Below, piece after piece: positions 44,500-55,434 of a DNA stretch of 64,000 bases. A program made the translations under genes and the position numbers. The notes below the pieces were generated by a model, which ran no database searches, was not told the origin of the DNA, and worked only from the letters and a program-made list of their open reading frames with translations. Origin of the DNA: Aurelia coerulea (Eukaryota; Cnidaria; Scyphozoa; Semaeostomeae; Ulmaridae); the NCBI GenBank assembly GCA_039566865.1, contig CM076959.1, positions 8,415,501 to 8,479,500 of the forward strand, written 5' to 3'. Within the stretch, counting starts at the first letter, position 1, and the number at the start of each line of letters is the position of its first letter.

Positions 44500-45090
44500 A
44501 CCCAAGTTGTGATACTAATGGCAACGATGGTTGATCGAATGGACTGTTTGTAAAGACACGCATTGCTCGATTTTGCAGCTTTTGCAATTTTCCAAGTATG
44601 GTATCACCAGCACATTCCTAAATAGAGGAGCAAAATCTAAAATGCGAATCTACTGTACTATAATACATCTTTTGGATGGTGTCCAACGAAAGATATTTCT
44701 TGGAATACTTGAGCTTTCCTATTCCTCGGGAAATCTTACCGATAGCAGTGTTGATTTGCTCTTTCCAATTCGGTAACGGATCAATTTGTACCCCAAGGTA
44801 TTTGATATTGCCCGTAGATTCAATCTTTTCATCATTTATTTAAAAAGCGGGAAAATTGGTTGAATCATTGCAATCTAGTCTTCTGAGGTTGGGTGCGGTA
44901 CCAAGGATCATGCTCTGTGCCTTTGCAAAATTGAGAGACAGTTTATTTCCCTGTAGCCACGAACAAAGATTCTGAAGATCTGAGTTGATAGCATTGCTCA
45001 GGTCAGATAGACTTCGAGGAATAAGAAATGCTTGTGTGTCATCTGCATACATTGTGACCTTAGTTCTTTGTAAGGCAAACGGCAAGTCAT
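44500..45090 (-). pseudogene. LINE family B fragment, decayed
   Basis: The - strand retains TMYADDTQAF (motif C) and WLQGNKLSLNFAK. Similar to the copies at 45575 and 56843 but with frameshifts through the thumb. Confidence 0.7.
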
Positions 45091-45111
45091 TTTATATAGA
45101 TCAAACATAGG

Positions 45112-46490
45112 AGTTTTTTTTTTCTTTTTTTTTTCATACATAATTTAATAACTTGCAATATATATTGAATTTCAACATTACTTACAAAATACCATACCCT
45201 ACTACTAATACAATACCAACTGGAGCGAAAACTACGACTACCTCATGGCAACATAAGACAGGAAATACGAACATGCCACTGCACGTAACTACTAGAGAGA
45301 GAAATAATTGCTAAAACTACACGTAACTACAAAAAGAAAAAAAACATTTACCTTTAAGGGGACATAAATATAATACAGATTACATTTTACAATACTTTTA
45401 TATATTTCATATTTCATTCTTTTAAGGAGGGTTGCCCTTCAGCAGAAGCTGTTTTTCAAGGGGCCCTCCAATAAAAACTTAATTACAATATACAGCTAAA
45501 ATAACCTTTCACTAAAAAACCATAACTTTAAAACCCTATTTACAATTATGCAATATTTACAATTGAAAGAAAAATTAACCCTTTATTGACTTTTTAAAAC
45601 CATTCAGGGAGGATGCCGTCTTAGATTCAGCTGGGAGGCTATTCCATAGTTTAGCTCCCCGGAAAGAAAAGCATTTTTGCCCATTTGTTGACTTTTTCTT
45701 TGGCAACCTTAAATCAGTTTCAGTATTCCTGAGACTGCGGGAGGAACTCGTTGAGTTTTTGATAAAAAGGTTACACAGGTATTGTGGAGCCAAATCATTG
45801 AGCGACTTGAAGACCATCATTTTAGACTCAACATCAATGAGTTCTACGATAGTCTTCCAGCCCAACTCCTCGATAAGTTGTCTGCTTGGGGTTTCAAAGC
45901 TGCTATTTGTAATTATTCTAGCAGCACGATTTTGAAGCTTTTGCAACTGGTTTATGTCTGTAGAACCAGCACAACCCCAAACAGAACAACAATATCGAAA
46001 ATGGGGCTCAACAATGCCTGTGTAAAGAGTTTTCAAACTCTCCTTAGGTAGAAAAGACTTAGCATGTCTTAAAAAGCCGATTGCCCTGGAGACCTTGGTA
46101 GAAACTGCCTTAATTTGCTCCTTCCAGTCCAAAGAGCTATCGATTTGTACTCCAAGGTACTTTGTCTTTTGAACTACTTCGAGCTCATTGTCACGTATTT
46201 TCAGTTCCAAGACTTCGTTTCGACTTTTGAGAGAGTTGTGTTTCTGCTTTGTAGATATAAGCATTGAATGAGTTTTTGCTACATTCAAGGACAGCTTATT
46301 GCCTTGCAGCCAAGTGTCCAGTTTTCTAAGATCACTGTTTATAGCCTCATTCAACTGAGTCAAATTGTTCGACTGTTGGCACAGACTGGTATCATCAGCA
46401 TACATAGTCACAGAGGAATCTTGGACAGCCTGGGGAAGATCGTTGATATAGATGAGGATTTTACAATACTTTCTAATTACAAATAAGTAG
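45112..46490 (-). mobile_element. LINE family B, 5'-truncated copy
   Basis: The 3' end carries a T-run on the + strand (poly-A of the - strand element) at 45112-45134 and a 3' UTR with CTTTTAAGGAGGGTTGCCCTTCAG, shared with 56640. Confidence 0.8.
45575..46478 (-). pseudogene. LINE family B RT C-terminal part
   Basis: The open frame begins at IYINDLPQAVQDS, just after motif B, and has TMYADDTSLC (YADD), WLQGNKLSLNVAK, the thumb and a GAKLWNSLP C-terminus. Motifs A and B are lost by 5' truncation. Confidence 0.85.
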
Positions 46491-46814
46491 GTGAGGCCCT
46501 TGGGCACAAGATTTAGGGATATTCAATGAAGAGGACCATGATATTATACGAAGCGTTCCGTTCTTGAAATATACAAGATTGTTGATTTTAAGATGAAGTT
46601 ATTTACTTCAAATGGCAACTTTTTATCGCCGTACAAAAGAATCTGTAAAAGGACAGGATTTGGAACGTCAATAATTTCAAATGAGTGCAGCACCGGAAGG
46701 ACACCAGCGAGGAGGCCACGCCTTTGTTCTTCAAAAGAAGCGCACAACAAACAACAGTTAGTGTTCCGTATCCTCAGGCCGGTCGTTGATTGGACACATC
46801 AAAAGCGGCCAGGT
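46491..46814. other. unassigned interval
   Basis: Nothing recognised. Confidence 0.4.
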
Positions 46815-46817
46815 CTA

Positions 46818-46928
46818 TAACGCGGACCTCGCGGACCAAGACCAGGAGGTAAAATGGCCCGCCAAAGGAGGTCCGTGTTTTAGGATTTTGTATAGGGGCA
46901 AATCCTAAAACGTGGACTTCGCGGACCT
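46818..46928. repeat. GGTCCGCG hairpin 1
   Basis: GTCCGTGTTTTAGGATTTT (46871-46889) faces AAATCCTAAAACGTGGAC (46900-46917) across a short loop. A lone CGCGGACCTCGCGGACC lies just upstream (46821-46837), a half-copy. Confidence 0.8.
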
Positions 46929-47284
46929 TATTTGTTTTAGTTCCTGCTTCCAACGCTGATTGGCAAATTCATTACAATGCGATGTTGTTTCTCTCTGAGA
47001 TGGAAAGGATATATACTAAACACATTTCACTCCCAGTATGTGCAAGCTGCTTGTGGTGGCGGATTATGATCTTTCAAATCTTTGATGAAGCTAGTAAATG
47101 AAATGTAAACACCAACGATATCCTAATTCAGTCAATTTCTTTACCTGCATACGCGCGACATATTCGTAGTGATGCAATTCGAATCCTCTCCAAGTATCTC
47201 TCCGTTTCTCGCCGTAGCCCTGTGTTTGATATGACTTTCCTCATTAGGCATAAGCGGGCCTAAGCTTATCACCCTTCGGAAATT

Positions 47285-47515
47285 TATAACACCATGTGCG
47301 AAATACAATCGAATTGTCCAATTTCACGACAGCTGAAAATTACGATCAGAGCACAATAATGTAAAAAGAAATGACTGAAGACACATTGGTTTGTCCTCTC
47401 CTGAAAGCCCGGGGCCTCTTAAAAGGCCATAAAAAGTCCGCGAAAAGAAAGGTCCGTGCTTTAGGATTTTGCATAGGGGCAGATCCTAAAGAGCGGACCT
47501 CGCGGACCTTAAACA
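47285..47515. repeat. tandem unit with GGTCCGCG hairpin 2
   Basis: Direct homologue of 48010-48240 (shared AACACCATGTGCGAAATA, CACGACAGCTGAAAA, CTCTCCTGAAAGCCC). It ends in a hairpin, arms 47436-47472 and 47481-47507. Confidence 0.8.
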
Positions 47516-47785
47516 TTTTCTGTCCTAAATGCTTGAATACATCCAATGATGGATGCGCATTATATTTTGATTCTTCCCAATGTCGTATTTCTTGACATAG
47601 CTTTGCATTTCAAACTTTGTAAGTATATATATTTTTCGAACAAAAAAAGTTTACTCCAAAGCGAATCGAAAAACACCACACACAGTGCACATAAGAAAGC
47701 TACGGGTACACATTTGTGACTATTTTTCTCAATCTAGGATTTGATATCAGGACGAAAAGAAGCACAATTCGTGTATTGATCTGAA

Positions 47786-47862
47786 AAGTCCGCGAAATAT
47801 GAGGTCCGCGTTTTAGGATTTCGTATAGGGGCAAATCCTACAACGCGGACCTCGCGGACCTA
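47786..47862. repeat. GGTCCGCG hairpin 3
   Basis: Arms 47788-47821 and 47832-47860: GTCCGCG..GGTCCGCGTTTTAGGATTT against AAATCCTACAACGCGGACCTCGCGGAC. Confidence 0.85.
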
Positions 47863-48009
47863 AATACTGAACAACAAAAAGTAGTGGGAAAACTATGTGC
47901 TGGGCATATTTGAAACGAAGCCTTTTTCCCTCAAGCGAAATGACATGGATTGAACTGAAAATCTGACAGATAAATAGACAGTCAGCCTTCTTCAAGACTT
48001 CAGAAATCA

Positions 48010-48240
48010 ACAACACCATGTGCGAAATAAAATCGAATTGTTCAATTTCACGACAGCTGAAAACTACGATCAGAGCACAATAATTTGAAAGAAATGACAG
48101 AAGACAAATTAGTCTGCCCTCTCCTGAAAGCCCAGGGCCTGATAAACGGCTAATAAAAAAGTCCGCGAAAAGAAAGGTCTGCGTTTTAGGATTTTGCATG
48201 GGGCAAATCCTAAAGCGCGGACCTCGCGGGCCTAAATAAT
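48010..48240. repeat. tandem unit with GGTCCGCG hairpin 4
   Basis: Second copy of the 47285-47515 unit, ending in arms 48161-48195 and 48204-48232. Confidence 0.8.
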
Positions 48241-48440
48241 TTTCACCAGTCAGTTGCAGCCTCATTTGTATGGCTCGCCTCATGAGACTCTCTGAAACAA
48301 TTTCTTTTGTTTCATTGGGAAGAGCTCGTTCTTTGGGAGTGCGCAAAATATACCTTGCGCAACAATAGATCAGATAAAAAAATAAATAAAACAAGAAAAG
48401 CAAACAAATTTTATTGTTAGGTTGTTAGGTGAGTTTGACG
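48241..48440. other. unassigned interval
   Basis: Nothing recognised. Confidence 0.4.
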
Positions 48441-48800
48441 CTATTATTATTATTATTATTAACAATTTCTTTTACGTTGGCAAGATAAAAAAAATATATA
48501 TATAGCTAATAAGCTAATTAACGCCAACAAATAAGTTAAAACTTAATTTACAATTTTCTACTTTAAAACCTACAAAAACCCTAAATCTTTAATAAAAACT
48601 TTGCACAATCTGCAGATGCAAGTATTTCCATGCCATAATTTTATTTTTCGCTTGAATTCAAATAATGTGTTGGAATCTTTAATTTCCTTTGGCAACGAGG
48701 ACCACAAAAGGCGACCTCTGTACTGAATATTTTCTATTCCGTATGTTGTTGTCTTCATATTCGGCAACTGCAAATGATTCTCACTTCTCAAACTGTAGTG
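48441..48800 (-). pseudogene. LINE family A 3' end, copy 2
   Basis: (ATT)n at 48441-48462, then the family A 3' UTR (CAATTTCTTTTACGTTGGCAA) and the last 70 codons of the RT ORF (RGRLLWSSLP, CICRLC). Confidence 0.8.
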
Positions 48801-49081
48801 AATATTTCTAAAATAGAATCATCAAATACTGATAATAGAATACCCAGATTCCGTCCATATTCATCTCCGTTGTTGCTCTTTGATAACCTGCTAATTGGTC
48901 AGCTTCTGGTTCGAATGAACGTGTTGGCTCAAGGGACACAACAGATGGTGATAATTATTCCTTTATGTATACATTCGATGGTTTTGGAGACCAAAAGCAT
49001 ATTCGGAAAACATTGCTCTTTATTCTTCAGAATCAGGATCAAAAACTCACTGCGTTTCTGATACTCTCTTAAATCTTGCAT
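48801..49081. other. unassigned interval
   Basis: Nothing recognised. The CATACTCTAAG at its right end includes the target duplicated by the next element. Confidence 0.4.
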
Positions 49082-49089
49082 ACTCTAAG

Positions 49090-49965
49090 CCCGGGGAGGG
49101 GGGGGGGGTACTCTCATTACACGTTTTTTTTTATAAGAAACTGGTTTATAAGAAACTAGTACTACGATGACCAAAAATTTAAGAAACTCTAGTACTACGC
49201 TCAAGAACAGATAAGAAACTCTAAAACTTTATTTCTGTATGTCTCTCTTATTGTATGTGTCTCTAACACAGGTATCTTTATCTTTTCTTGACTTTTAACT
49301 GCAAAATTGGTAAATTTTTGCCTTAATGTGCATGACTTCTTCTTGATGACAATGTAAATGCAAAATGGAAGCCCTTTGTCGAGAAGAAGGCTCAACTTCG
49401 AACAATATCGCAATTTTAGGCCCAAAAAAATAAGAAACTAATTAAGAAACTTTTACTACTAAAACACCGAAATTTTCATGCGAAATTAAGAAACTTTTAG
49501 TACTAAGTGCTGATCCAAGTTTCTTATAAAAAAAAACGTGTATGGCCCAACAGGGGGGTCCAGTCGGTTTGAGGGTCTTACGAAATGACTACCAAATGGC
49601 CCTATTTATTAAATCCTACTACCGATTGGGGGTATTCCAAGATTCCTGGCCAGTTATAAGATTTCAACTCTGTGGGCTCCTCCGCACGGCAATATGGTCG
49701 TTGCAGCAGTAATTATCATTGAATTTTGAAGTTTTTTGCTTCGTTCAATCAGTTTTTACAATAGAAAATTTTGAAAAACTGCAGAAAATTTTTGCTACCA
49801 GACGCTACCAAATTGCCCAATTTTTGATCCACCAACTACCATTTGGGGGTTTCTATAAAAAGATACTACCATTTGAGGGTATTTTCCAAAAATTTTGCTT
49901 TGGGCCTCTTTAACCCTGACTGGACCCCCTGTCAGGCCACAATTGGAGTACCCCCCCCCCCCGGG
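49090..49965. mobile_element. hAT-like MITE with poly-G/poly-C ends
   Basis: 876 bp with ends CCCGGGG(A)GGGGGGGGTACTC and the inverse, flanked by a perfect 8-bp duplication ACTCTAAG (49082-49089, 49966-49973). Its left TIR is split by a TA-flanked MITE; the right TIR shows the uninterrupted form. Confidence 0.85.
49120..49540. mobile_element. TA-flanked TAAGAAACT MITE, copy in hAT
   Basis: 421 bp with termini CACGTTTTTTTTTATAAGAAACT, TA on both sides (49118-49119, 49541-49542), and many internal TAAGAAACT motifs. Inserted in the left TIR of the hAT at 49090. Confidence 0.85.
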
Positions 49966-50388
49966 ACTCTAAGATACTCTCTTAAATCTCGAAAGTCTGG
50001 AACTGTCCTCTCAAAACTGAACTAGATCGTTATCATTTTATCTTCTGCCTTATCAACACGCGGACCTAGTGGCGGGAAAAGGGGTCACGTGATACTCCTA
50101 AATTTACATAACAGCGTGCAGTGAATCATTTTCGTTCGGGAACCCTTCGGGAAGTCTCGATGTATGAAGTGTATGCAAACAAGAAAACAAGAATACAAGA
50201 TATAAAATGCAATGGTAAGTTTTATCCTTGTAGATACTTTGTAAAGGTTCCATATATTGCTCATTTGGATTCAAATAACTTAGTCCAAGTTTGAAAAACC
50301 GCATGATTTCACTGTCGGATTTCTGCTGCAGAAAGATGATAGGCCTAATAATTGTATTTAAGTTGAAGGGGTCAAATTATACTATGCG
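49966..50388. other. unassigned interval
   Basis: Nothing recognised beyond the target duplication at its start. Confidence 0.4.
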
Positions 50389-50770
50389 CATACTAACCGG
50401 TTTTGTGTTGTACATGAAAATATAAAGCCCGCGGTCTTAAAAGTACAGACCGAGCTTGCGAGGTCTGTGCAATAAGACTGAGGGCTTTATATTTTCCTGT
50501 ACAACTACAAAACCGGTTAGTATGAGTTTATTACCTGATAGCTTCTAATTTTGACTTATGCCATTTAGTCAAACTCATTTTGTTACTGTTATGTCGTTTG
50601 AGTTCATTGTAAATCTCACAGGCCTAAATTAGTTGCTGTGGTGACAAAAACGCGTCCTTGTATCGTATTATACAAGGCTGCGGGAAAACCGCGGGAAGTG
50701 TGCGATTAACCAATAGGATTGGCGGGATTCTTGTATTGCCTCGTTTTTGAAACGTCAGTCAGGTAATAAT
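50389..50770 (+). repeat. hairpin-bearing dispersed repeat, copy 2
   Basis: 50389-50524 is a 136-bp near-perfect palindrome (CATACTAACCGGTTTTG... and ...AAACCGGTTAGTATG) with apex ACAGACCGAGC/GAGGTCTGT. The downstream 250 bp match 28103-28350. Confidence 0.8.
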
Positions 50771-51324
50771 CGTGTGTACAATTTATAATAAACGACTACC
50801 CTAAAGATGGCAGCGGTGAGGAACGTTTTACCAATACGCTCTCTTTATATAAGAATATTTTAAATTTTGTCCAGCCTCGATATTCTTAAGAAATTTTCGT
50901 TTTGAGCCTGAACATATTCTTAAAGTATTTATGTCAGGCATGCGATTCTCTGTTATGAACATCACAAAACAGGCATGCAGCTGTTGAAAAATGAGACACA
51001 AATATGTCAGCTGAGGCTGGCAATATTCTTATAATACAGTATTTTTTTTTATAAGAAACTAAGAATTTGGGCCAGTACTGGAAGAGGGGTACTTCGGGGT
51101 TTGCGGTATTGCGGTATCGGGGGTAAATTTTGTGCGGTATTGCGGTAATGACAGAAAAAACTTGCGGTATTGCGGTATCGAGCTTTCACAGCGCGGTATG
51201 CGGTATTGTACGAAAATTAACATCCAAACTTCATGCAGTGCCATTTTCCTGTTGAAGAAGAAAGCATTACGAAAGAAAGCATTACGGTTGGTTCACTTCA
51301 TACCTTGCCGGGAGAGAGCAGTAT

Positions 51325-52410
51325 TGTTATGTAGAAGGTAAATCGTCAAACAAGCGTTTAGTACAGTGTGGAATACCACAGGGGTCGTGTTTGGGTCCCT
51401 TACTTTTCATCATTTATTTGAATGATTTTGAAAAATGTTTGAAAAAATCTAAACCAAATATGTACGCGGATGACACGAGCATTTCTTATGCCTCCATGGA
51501 GATCAACGAGCTCTTTAATGACATAAAGGGCGAACTTGATCTTGTATCATCCTGGATGAGGCAAAACAAACTTAGCCTAAATGCTGAAAAAAGCGAATTT
51601 ATGTTGATAGGGCATCCAAAACAATTGAACAGAGCCAAAGATTTCCCTGACCTCGAAGTAGAAGATCAAAAATTATGCAGAGTTCAAAAAACAAAATATC
51701 TAGGTGTCATAATAGACGAAAGCATGAATTGGGAAGAACAACTCAAAACCGTAAAGCGAAAGATAAAAAACGGTTTAGGGGCGATGTTTAAACTCAAAAA
51801 CATCCTTTCCCAGAAACAATTGGCAACTGTTTATCGAGCATTAATTGAAAGCCATCTGAGATATTGCAGTGTCATTTGGGGATGTCTGTCAAACACAAAA
51901 CTGGAATCCCTACAGAGGTTGCAAAACAGGGCACGCAGACTAATCGAATGCGCAAGGCACAAAGATGGCTGGGTATGTGATTGGCTCGATGTACGCAATC
52001 TAATAAAATATGACAGGCTAATTACTACATACAAAATTAACAATGGACTCTGCCCAGAGAACCTCAAAAATAAATTCACTCCTAGGTCGAATATTTCGAG
52101 ATATAACACAAGAAAAATTGATGATTTCGAAATTCCTCGGCTTCGTCTTGAATACTGCAAAAAGTCTTTTGGATACCAGGGAGCAAGTACCTGGAACGAG
52201 ATCCCGAAGCATATACGAGACTCTGCAACATTGGGCTCCTTTAAAGTAAGATTAAGGGAGTTCCTGAGGTAGAGCGACGCAAACACAACCCCTTGGAAGA
52301 GCAGCTTTATTTTTTTTTTTTTTAGATTAATATTCATATTTACTTTGAAGTGCTGATAGGGTATTGTGTCTAAATAAGAATAAAATGAAAAATGAATGAA
52401 AATCTTCGAG
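51325..52410 (+). mobile_element. LINE fragment (RTE/Jockey-like style), + strand
   Basis: 5'-truncated just before RT motif B (IPQGSCLGPLLF, 51370 on). The 3' UTR runs to an A-rich end near 52400. Confidence 0.75.
51331..52272 (+). pseudogene. LINE RT C-terminal part inside the nested element
   Basis: Open from motif B through NMYADDTSISY (YADD), WMRQNKLSLNAEK and the thumb to GASTWNEIP. No stops, so relatively young, but motif A and the endonuclease are absent. Confidence 0.8.
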
Positions 52411-52639
52411 ACGAACTGATAGAGGAAAGAAAAACGAAGAAGAGGGTGGTCCCTTATCCCTCTCTCCTTGTGCCTGCTCCACCTGCTCAACCTTGAAAAG
52501 GTGCCTGTGGGGAAGAGCACGGAACATTCTTATCTGAAGAAAAAGAATCAAAACATTGGCACGACTCAAAACTTTAGATGTAGGAAATCACCCATATTTT
52601 CAAATCAGGCAATCCGACAATGTTGGACAACTATACGCC

Positions 52640-53930
52640 TATCATCATCACGGTAATTCCTGCTCTATCAAAAGTTATCTAGAAGATCATTTATAATCAA
52701 CTGTGCCAGTACCTTGAATCGAATAGCCTATTTTGCCTACATCAGTTTGTTTTTAGACAAGGGAGATCTTACCCTGGGTACCAGAGCCAAAAAAATAATA
52801 AAATAGAAAATAGGGAGATCTACGCAATATGCAGTTACCTCACTGCAGGCCCGATACCAGCCTTAATTCTTAGGGGGGCAAACCCGGGGGCAAAGAACCA
52901 AAATTTTCCGATGCTATAAAATCAACAACAACAACAGCAACAACCCCAATTTTGGGAAGATCCGTTAAAACATGCACGAAAGCACTGATGTGCTCCTATA
53001 ATGACTAGATTTTGGAATTATTTTATAGTTTCAAGGTTGGGGCCTTCAAAATTGGTCAATATGAAGAAAAAGATGCTGTAGATTCAAAATTCATATCAAA
53101 ATTTATCCTCGAAAGTCAATAAATTCATGTTCTTTGCATCATTTTCCCAGTAAAATCTTCTACATGTGGGCCTGTAACAACAACAAAAATCCGACAAGTG
53201 GAGTGAAATTTCCGATAAATGGCCTTCTGGGGGGGGAGCGCTCCGCCCCCAGCCCCCCCCCCCCCCACTGGCTTCGGCCCTGCCTTACTGTCATAAAAGT
53301 TTAGACAGAACGTTGAAAAAGGGCTACTTAGTGGTGCTGTCTATAAATTGACCTTCGTAAAGCCTTCGACACAGTAAGTCATGGAAAAATTGCCAAGTTA
53401 TGGTATAGATGATGTGGAATTACAATGGATAGGTGATTATTTCTTTAATAGGAAACAATACTAAATATTTGATAAAACCAGCTCATGCGAAGAAAACGTT
53501 ACATGCGGTATACCACAAGGATCCATCCTGGGGTCCCTTCTCCTTGGGCTGATAATCACCGCAATCCATATTCCGCTCATTATATTATATGCCAATGATA
53601 CTGTTTTATATTGTGCAAGGAAGAACTCAATTGAAATACAACATTTACTTAACAGTGAACTGCAAAAAGTTGCAGACTGGCTTCATGAAAATAACTTGTT
53701 CATTTAACTTGAAAAAAGGTAAAACTGAATTTATGCTATATGGATCACATCAAAAGTTGTCCAAACAGCCAAACGTGGACATCAAAATCTACAATCAAAC
53801 TATTCATGAGACAAAATCATACAAGTAGATTTTGATAACCATCTGAACCCACACCGACATTTGGAAATGGGTAAAAAAAGCTTCAGCCAGAATAAACTTT
53901 TTATCTGGTATTCGCGAAAAAGTCAGCCCT
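52640..53930 (+). pseudogene. second decayed LINE RT, split by a hAT
   Basis: 52640-52844 encodes VIPALSKVI and LFCLHQFVFRQGRS. After a hAT insertion, IDLRKAFDTVSHGK (motif A) follows near 53345, a frame-broken motif B near 53510, then a degraded motif C. Many stops. Confidence 0.7.
52845..53281. mobile_element. small hAT MITE in the decayed LINE
   Basis: Ends CAGGCCCGATACCAGCC and GGCTTCGGCCCTG, flanked by CCTCACTG and CCTTACTG (7/8 match). Poly-G/poly-C near the right end. Removing it restores LINE continuity across TQYAVTSL. Confidence 0.75.
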
Positions 53931-54728
53931 TGTGTAGCAGAATGGATATTAAAAAAGAATTGATATGTTCTACATCTTCGTGATTTCTGCTTTCAATGCA
54001 GTTTTACTGAAAGCACATCAATGAAACTTTTCCCGCCGTTCTCACGTCACAGTTTTGTCTGTAAAATCTCTAACTACGATCTAGCTAATAGACCAAACTA
54101 CAAATTTTGATGAAGGAAGGTGGATTTAGGTCGGAATCAAACTGCTACAGACCGGTATACTGTATTTAATTAACAGCGATGTTTTTAGTTTTCTAGCGTT
54201 TGCGGTATTTTGCTATTTTTTGGTGCGGCATTGCGGTATTTGGTGTCTTTTTCGTGCGGTATTGCGGTATTGGGACCCCCCCCCCAAAGTACCCCTCCTG
54301 GAAGTTTCCTAAAATTATCAGATTTTGAGTACTCAGAGTTTCTTACGAGTTTCTTAGAGGTTCCATAACAATTTTCATGTTCACTACCTGTGCCCTCGTG
54401 AACATTTCAAAACAAGGTTTTTTTAAGCCTTTCCAATGTTTAGACATTACTCAAGTACAATACGAGTAATATGATACAGGAAACAAGTGAAAGTAAAGTA
54501 AAAACATGTCGAGGATTTCCTTTATCAAAATTAATAGTTTCTTAGCTCATATTTTCCCAGTACTGGAGTTTCTTAATTTTTGGGCGATCTGAGAGTTGAG
54601 TTTCTTATAAGCAGTTTCTTATAAGAAAAAATACGTGTATTCTTAAAATTGGATGATTCTGAGCCTGAATATTCTTATAAATATTATTCTTATAAAAAGA
54701 AAAGAGTGTATGCATTGCATTCTTTAAC

Positions 54729-55080
54729 CCTATTCGTACTGCCCCTACCAGATTTGCTGCACTGCACTAAAACGAGAAGAGATATAACCACCAGTCTTAG
54801 TGACTTTTAGTAAAATTTAATAGGCAATTAAATTTTTAACATTTCATTGTTCTAACTCTGATCATGTGACCACAGTAATACCATATTTGGAGAGTGGTCA
54901 ACAAAAAATGCTTAAAACGTCCATAGTTTTTATATCGTATGTACTTTTGATGAGTACTTTCATTTGATATGTATATTTTTCATATTTGCTGACATCAGCA
55001 AAATTTAATATCTATGACATCATTCACATATATGACGTCATTGATCTAATAAATAAATGTAAGGTATAAAAAGATTCAGT
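54729..55080 (+). repeat. end of a piggyBac-like TTAA element
   Basis: TTAA (54725-54728) then CCCTATTCGTACTGCCCC. The following 350 bp match the reverse complement of 12530-12882. The other end is not found. Confidence 0.6.
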
Positions 55081-55305
55081 CTAAATTGCTTCCTCTTATT
55101 AATTTGATTGGTTTTGAGTCCATATTTACTAGATAAAAAGACAAGACTTGCAAAATCTGCGAAGAAAATAAACGCATCAAACAAAAAGCTAATTCAATAA
55201 GGGTAATGAAATCCTTTCTTTGTAAATTTACGACGATGACAGCCCATTTCGTGGCACAACCTCGTTTACGATTTACGACGACGAAACCCGATCGACTATT
55301 ACGCT
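55081..55305. other. unassigned interval
   Basis: Contains GACGACGAAACC and CTATTACGCTAAAGATGG blocks that recur inverted near 55975-56040. Confidence 0.4.
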
Positions 55306-55430
55306 AAAGATGGCGGCGAGGAACTTTTTACCAAGATGCATTGAGTTCGAATAACGAATCTTAAACGATTCTATAGGAGTTCGATTTAAGAACGCAGTGC
55401 ATCTTGGTAAAAAGTTCCTCGCTGCCATCT
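55306..55430. repeat. AAGATGGCGGC hairpin
   Basis: AAAGATGGCGGCGAGGAAC..TACCAAGATGCA is mirrored by TGCATCTTGGTA..GTTCCTCGCTGCCATCTTT, about 50-bp arms. Related sequence occurs once at 50806. Confidence 0.75.
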
Positions 55431-55434
55431 TTTA

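Larger units (their letters stand above)
51085..54296. mobile_element. hAT-like element with GCGGTATTGCGGTAT repeats
   Basis: Ends AGGGGTACTTCGGGG and AAAGTACCCCT; flanks ACTGGAAG (51077-51084) and CCTGGAAG (54297-54304), 7/8 identical. Both ends carry repeated TGCGGTATTGCGGTA in the same orientation. It contains two LINE fragments. Confidence 0.75.
51037..54637. mobile_element. TA-flanked TAAGAAACT element, host of a nested stack
   Basis: Termini CAGTATTTTTTTTTATAAGAAACT and its inverse, TA on both sides (51035-51036, 54638-54639). Most of its length is a later hAT-like insertion. A partial uninterrupted paralogue is at 56140-56305. Confidence 0.8.

Noticed and set aside
46818..48240. CRISPR-like array from repeated hairpins
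   Set aside because: Eukaryotic context, irregular spacing of hundreds of bases, and no uniform spacers.
47813..48403. - strand frame of 196 residues
   Set aside because: It runs through the GGTCCGCG hairpins and tandem units; repeat peptides come from the repeats themselves.
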